Below are positions 62,001 through 64,000 of a DNA stretch of 64,000 nucleotides, one piece after another; position 1 is the first letter of the stretch, and every line of letters starts with the position of its first letter. The stretch spans positions 1-64,000 of the forward strand of contig SXOA01000132.1 in the NCBI GenBank assembly GCA_005778405.1, given 5' to 3'. A program made the translations under genes and the position numbers. Below the pieces are notes generated by a model that saw nothing but the letters and a program-made list of their open reading frames with translations, did no database searches and was not told the origin of the DNA. The stretch is from Planctomycetaceae bacterium (GTDB lineage: Bacteria; Planctomycetota; Planctomycetia; Pirellulales; Pirellulaceae).

Positions 62001-63259
62001 CCTGGGTGGATGTGGCAGACGATGCACTGGCTGGTGGGAATCTGCAGGGTGAAGCGATGCGTGATGGGATGGCCCCGCTCGTCCTTGGGGATCGTCGGGT
62101 CCACTGTCTTCACGAAGCGACTCTCCTCGGGGCCGTCATCGGGAGTCGCCGCGGCCATGCCGAGGTTGCCGTACTTCGAGTACTTGCCGGAATGGGTCGG
62201 GCTCCGGTCGTTGGCATAGGCCACATGGCACGCGCTGCAGCCACTGGAGCGATAGTCGCCGGGATGGTCGTTGGTGCCGAGGAAGTTGAGCGTGGGGTCG
62301 AGGAGCCGCGTCTTTTGCAGGCCGATAAAAACGGGGTCGGTGCGGTTTTCCGTTCCCAGGCCACGTGTACCTAGTCGGGCTCGCGGCCGGCCGGGCTCTT
62401 CCCCTCGCTCGGGGATGCCGACTTCTGGGCGGAATCGCCCACCGGGCTCGAAGATGCGGAGGATATTGCCTGGTTGGCTGACTTCAAAGCGGGGGAGCGG
62501 GTCGAGAAAAGTGACAACCCCTTTGGAAGCCAGGTCGTCTTGCATATTTGCCGCTTCCTTTCCGCGCCAGACGGTTTGCAGCCGCTGCGGCACGCCGGTC
62601 ATTCCGTAGCTCTCACCAAACCTCGGAGTCTTATGCGGTATGGAGCCGTTGTTGTAGAGCGCAGCTCCCCAGAGCATGCAGCCGTGAGTCATCATGCTCT
62701 TGCGGACGGCCAGGACTTCCTGTTCATGGCAACTGCCGCAACTGATGTGGGCGACGCGAAGGTCGCCCGGATTGACGAAGCGGACGAACTCGGGGCTTTC
62801 ATGATTGAGCAAGGCATACGAGCGAACCGGATTGCCGGAGGTCGGCCAGGCATTGGGGAGCGACGGCGCGACATGGGCCCCGTCCTTGGTCTGGCAATCA
62901 GCGTTTCCCCCGTGGCAATCGACGCAGCCGAGCTTGACTGTCTCTTTGTCGTGCATGTCCCGTGCCCCTGCGTGGCACCTGATGCACCCCCAGCTCTTGC
63001 GGGCCACGTCGTCGTTGTTCTGGCGGAAGAGGTCTTCGGCAGAAGGATGGTTGGTGGGGAGTGGAAAGGGATTGATCGAGAGCGGTGCAGCAGGCTGAGT
63101 CGCTGAAGTCAATTTGACAGTGGCCGGCTTCGTGGCAGCGGGTTTCACGCGGCGCGAGGATTCCTGAGCGCTTAGATTCTCGCCGCAGAAATGGCAAGAA
63201 AATGGAGGCAAGAAAATGAGGAACAGAATCCACTTCAATCTGGCTTTGTCCGTGTTCAT
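59096..63259 (-). CDS. exported ten-CXXCH multiheme cytochrome fused to an LVIVD-type propeller
   Basis: A 1387-residue protein from the ATG at 63259 (MNTDKARLKWILFLIFLPPF), a signal peptide. Ten CXXCH heme motifs lie in the first 900 residues: CIRCH, CVDCH, CGSCH, CSACH, CIVCH, CVDCH, CVDCH, CIACH, CFGCH and CSDCH. After about residue 980 come LVIVD repeats (YLYVTDKYEGLILVSA, YAYVCCDAGIVVISLENP, YAYVCDEHEGLVTLDI, YAYVAGGEEGLIIVDI, FAYLADGKNGLHVV), a propeller. Longer frames up to 63355 only add translated repeat. With the adjacent outer-membrane barrel it may carry electrons to or across the outer membrane; that is inference. It ends 12 bases before the YhdH gene. Confidence 0.9.
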   Translation of the reverse strand: MNTDKARLKWILFLIFLPPFSCHFCGENLSAQESSRRVKPAATKPATVKLTSATQPAAPLSINPFPLPTNHPSAEDLFRQNNDDVARKSWGCIRCHAGARDMHDKETVKLGCVDCHGGNADCQTKDGAHVAPSLPNAWPTSGNPVRSYALLNHESPEFVRFVNPGDLRVAHISCGSCHEQEVLAVRKSMMTHGCMLWGAALYNNGSIPHKTPRFGESYGMTGVPQRLQTVWRGKEAANMQDDLASKGVVTFLDPLPRFEVSQPGNILRIFEPGGRFRPEVGIPERGEEPGRPRARLGTRGLGTENRTDPVFIGLQKTRLLDPTLNFLGTNDHPGDYRSSGCSACHVAYANDRSPTHSGKYSKYGNLGMAAATPDDGPEESRFVKTVDPTIPKDERGHPITHRFTLQIPTSQCIVCHIHPGTNVLNTYPGFMWWDNETDGELMYPARQKYPTSEEYTRAQMNNPEESSVRGLWSDPNFLERVPELNSAARHTQFADFHGHGWVFRAVFKKDRQGNLLDHRGEIVSNVSTEKLKAAVVQPDEPLPIPTTGETLAQCKSQKDDMPVHLMDIHMEKGMHCVDCHFNQDNHGNTKLYGEVRAAIEIDCVDCHGSAAESIPEKLTAGKRMLTSGPAAPNSGTDLMLLRTPHLRRQPRFEVVALKDGGGKPVINPLTMKPYQALIQRSMVDENRTWVVTQTKDTIRPGHPSYNPKSHQAKTVRWGDDGEMLWGGAVNEHEEVGGRGCAHQNKNMSCIACHSSWNPSCFGCHLPQKANRKSPSLHNEGEVSRNIVSYNFQTLREDVFMIARDGTATGNRINPARSSCAIHVSSFNSNRESIYPQQQTISGGGMSGIAFSTNVPHTVRGGPKDKNHVSLTGTSETKMCSDCHLSKDNDNNAVMAQLMMQGTNFTNFIGKYCWIAAGEHGLEGVVVTESTEPQAVIGSSLHRLAYPDFYREHKERGRELEHAHEHPGKDIIQQILAPRFKPEVLMTQARGEYLYAACGCGGLRVFDIAFIDHKGFSERITTAPVSPVGQQLYVPTKYATAVAAPTTLAPDPTRIQPPENQEQAVHPAYAYLYVTDKYEGLILVSAATLLDGDPTNNFLKRELTFNPDGLLSGARNITFIGTYAYVCCDAGIVVISLENPKEPAVTAVLGPDVAKHPVAVQAQFRYAYVCDEHEGLVTLDITNLHDPRLVHTLPLHECHSVYLARTYAYVAGGEEGLIIVDITKANQPAIDQIYNAEGCISELHDVKLGITYTSEFAYLADGKNGLHVVQLTSPETPGTGGFSPRPAPKLIATRELPKGGHALHISEGLDRDRAVDESGNQIAVFGRIGARPLNWEEQQRMFRKMRSDNFPTHEGQVWKVSDDPFDSVYKRTRDAKAPAAGGKSVRLR

Positions 63260-63286
63260 TCCGTGTTCCATCCGTGGCTCAAGTCT
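63250..63286. repeat. dispersed CCGTGTTCATTCCGTGTTCC-type repeat
   Basis: An inverse relative of the repeat at 22118-22155, with tandem CCGTGTTC units. On the minus strand it contains two ATGs (63271 and 63259) and covers the start codon of the multiheme cytochrome gene. Confidence 0.6.
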
Positions 63287-63305
63287 GAATTTCAGATTCA
63301 GTCGT

Positions 63306-64000
63306 TCAATACACCAGCGAAATGTCCAAGAAGCTCCCGACGAGCGTGTTCGCATTTCCCGTCAATGGCCGGTAGATGTCCGCAAAGCCTTTACCCGGCA
63401 CAAGGGCCGAGATGCCCCCCACGATGATGATGTTGTTGTTGAGGCGAGGGCGATACTCGGCTCCGAAACTCAGGTCCGCGCCAATGAAGTTGTGAATTCC
63501 ATCCTGAAAGACAAATTGTTCAAGAGCTTCGGTCTGGTCGAACCAGAGGAAGTTGATGTTGGCGATGGTGCGGAATTTGGGAGTGACTTCGGTATCCATG
63601 CCAAAATTCACCAGGTGCAGGCCGGGGTTGACGAAGTTGGACTGACCTTGGAACTTGCTGCTGCGGAGATCGGGCACCAGGCTCATGCGATTGACAAGGT
63701 TCACGCCGAGCAGCTTGATTTGCTGCCGCTGCCAATAGCTGAACTGGCCGCCGGCGAAGTTGGGATTGTCAAAGATGGTGTCAAAGCCGGTCGCTTCGCC
63801 GTCGTTGGCGTCTCCGTCGCCCGATGCGCCGAAGTAGGAGCTGCGGAAGCGAATCCAGTCCCGGTCGTAGGAGAGCTCGAGAGCCCCCATCCAGGCGTGG
63901 ATGTTTTGCGGGCTGCCAGCGATGGGGTTGAGCGCGTCCTTGCCGGTGACGTAGTAGCAGGCCTGGCTGACATTGATCCGGTTGATGTGTCCTTCGCTGG
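63306..64000 (-). CDS. outer-membrane beta-barrel protein, C-terminal part (runs off the window)
   Basis: The last 231 residues are visible. They alternate polar and aromatic or hydrophobic residues, as in barrels (HAWMGALELSYDRDWIRFRSSYF, GLHLVNFGMDTEVTPKFRTI, NFIGADLSFGAEYRPRLN), with short turns and longer Gly/Asp/Asn loops (GASGDGDANDGEATG). The chain ends GSFLDISLVY with a terminal aromatic, the usual barrel-insertion signal. No specific family was assigned. It precedes the multiheme cytochrome by 46 bases on the same strand, an arrangement like porin-cytochrome conduits. Confidence 0.75.
   Translation of the reverse strand, partial: SEGHINRINVSQACYYVTGKDALNPIAGSPQNIHAWMGALELSYDRDWIRFRSSYFGASGDGDANDGEATGFDTIFDNPNFAGGQFSYWQRQQIKLLGVNLVNRMSLVPDLRSSKFQGQSNFVNPGLHLVNFGMDTEVTPKFRTIANINFLWFDQTEALEQFVFQDGIHNFIGADLSFGAEYRPRLNNNIIIVGGISALVPGKGFADIYRPLTGNANTLVGSFLDISLVY

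Noticed and set aside
58190-62374. A 4.2-kb open frame on the plus strand, antisense to the multiheme cytochrome
   Set aside because: Its translation has no recognisable domain, while the minus strand has ten heme motifs and an LVIVD propeller. Long open antisense frames are common in GC-rich coding sequence with this codon bias.
1-64000. CRISPR arrays
   Set aside because: The heptamer and hairpin repeats are inverted pairs or tandem heptamers without regular unique spacers, and no cas gene is present.

Overview
The window looks like a stretch of a planctomycete chromosome. It has the paired cytochrome-like DUF1549/DUF1553 and DUF1501 proteins, several DUF1080 (3-keto-disaccharide hydrolase-like) proteins, a Tat-exported Gfo/Idh/MocA oxidoreductase, NHL, PQQ and LVIVD beta-propellers, and many exported proteins of unknown role. 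Base composition is moderately GC-rich. The taxonomic call is inference from gene content, because no rRNA or tRNA gene was found. About 50 genes are supported, mostly in short operons.

Layout. 1-450 holds the 5' part of mnmA. 546-5456 holds a small membrane protein and a four-gene manganese/zinc-type ABC importer read leftwards (binding protein, ATPase, two permeases). Both permeases carry a C-terminal DtxR-like module, and an 18-bp perfect palindrome lies in front of the operon. 5661-10853 holds an amino-acid permease, a ComEA-like protein, an acyl carrier protein with three unrecognised membrane or exported proteins, and ribH. 11028-16866 holds a propeller protein, a two-domain DUF1080 protein, pyrB, an inserted four-helix-bundle element, a catalytically degenerate pyrC-like gene and a YIP1 protein. 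17286-18596 is xylA broken by one amber codon. 18681-25831 holds an orphan histidine kinase, a DUF1080 protein and a tetrapyrrole group (cobA-hemD fusion, TPR protein, hemX/ccsA-like, hemA).

25886-29541 is a leftward set of an NHL-like protein, a PhnD-like binding protein and a PQQ propeller. The propeller frame has no start codon and joins the binding-protein gene only through a -1 shift at an A9 run. 29773-37811 holds the DUF1549/1553-DUF1501 pair, an FHA-HTH regulator, a lipoprotein, DUF2752, a YmdB-like phosphodiesterase and an exported protein. 37990-42947 is a cassette of organophosphate-type transporter, nucleotidyltransferase, MetE-like protein and GDPD. 43259-49473 holds an oxidoreductase, MtfA and a hybrid kinase/diguanylate cyclase pair. 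49879-59083 holds an M1 peptidase, a GspE ATPase, an mlaEFD-type lipid transporter, a glycosyltransferase and a quinone oxidoreductase. 59096-64000 holds a ten-CXXCH cytochrome-propeller fusion beside an outer-membrane barrel.

The most unusual feature is the density of dispersed inverted repeats. One family is built of AATGACx heptamers, where x tends to be the same base throughout a given element. It occurs as short hairpins between genes and, at 14302-14788, as perfect 32-bp terminal inverted repeats around a four-helix-bundle (S23/IVP-type) gene. That element supplies the pyrB stop codon and appears to have replaced the pyrC start by ATT. Other repeat families supply stop codons at convergent gene ends, have entered coding sequence in frame, and create spurious N-terminal extensions.
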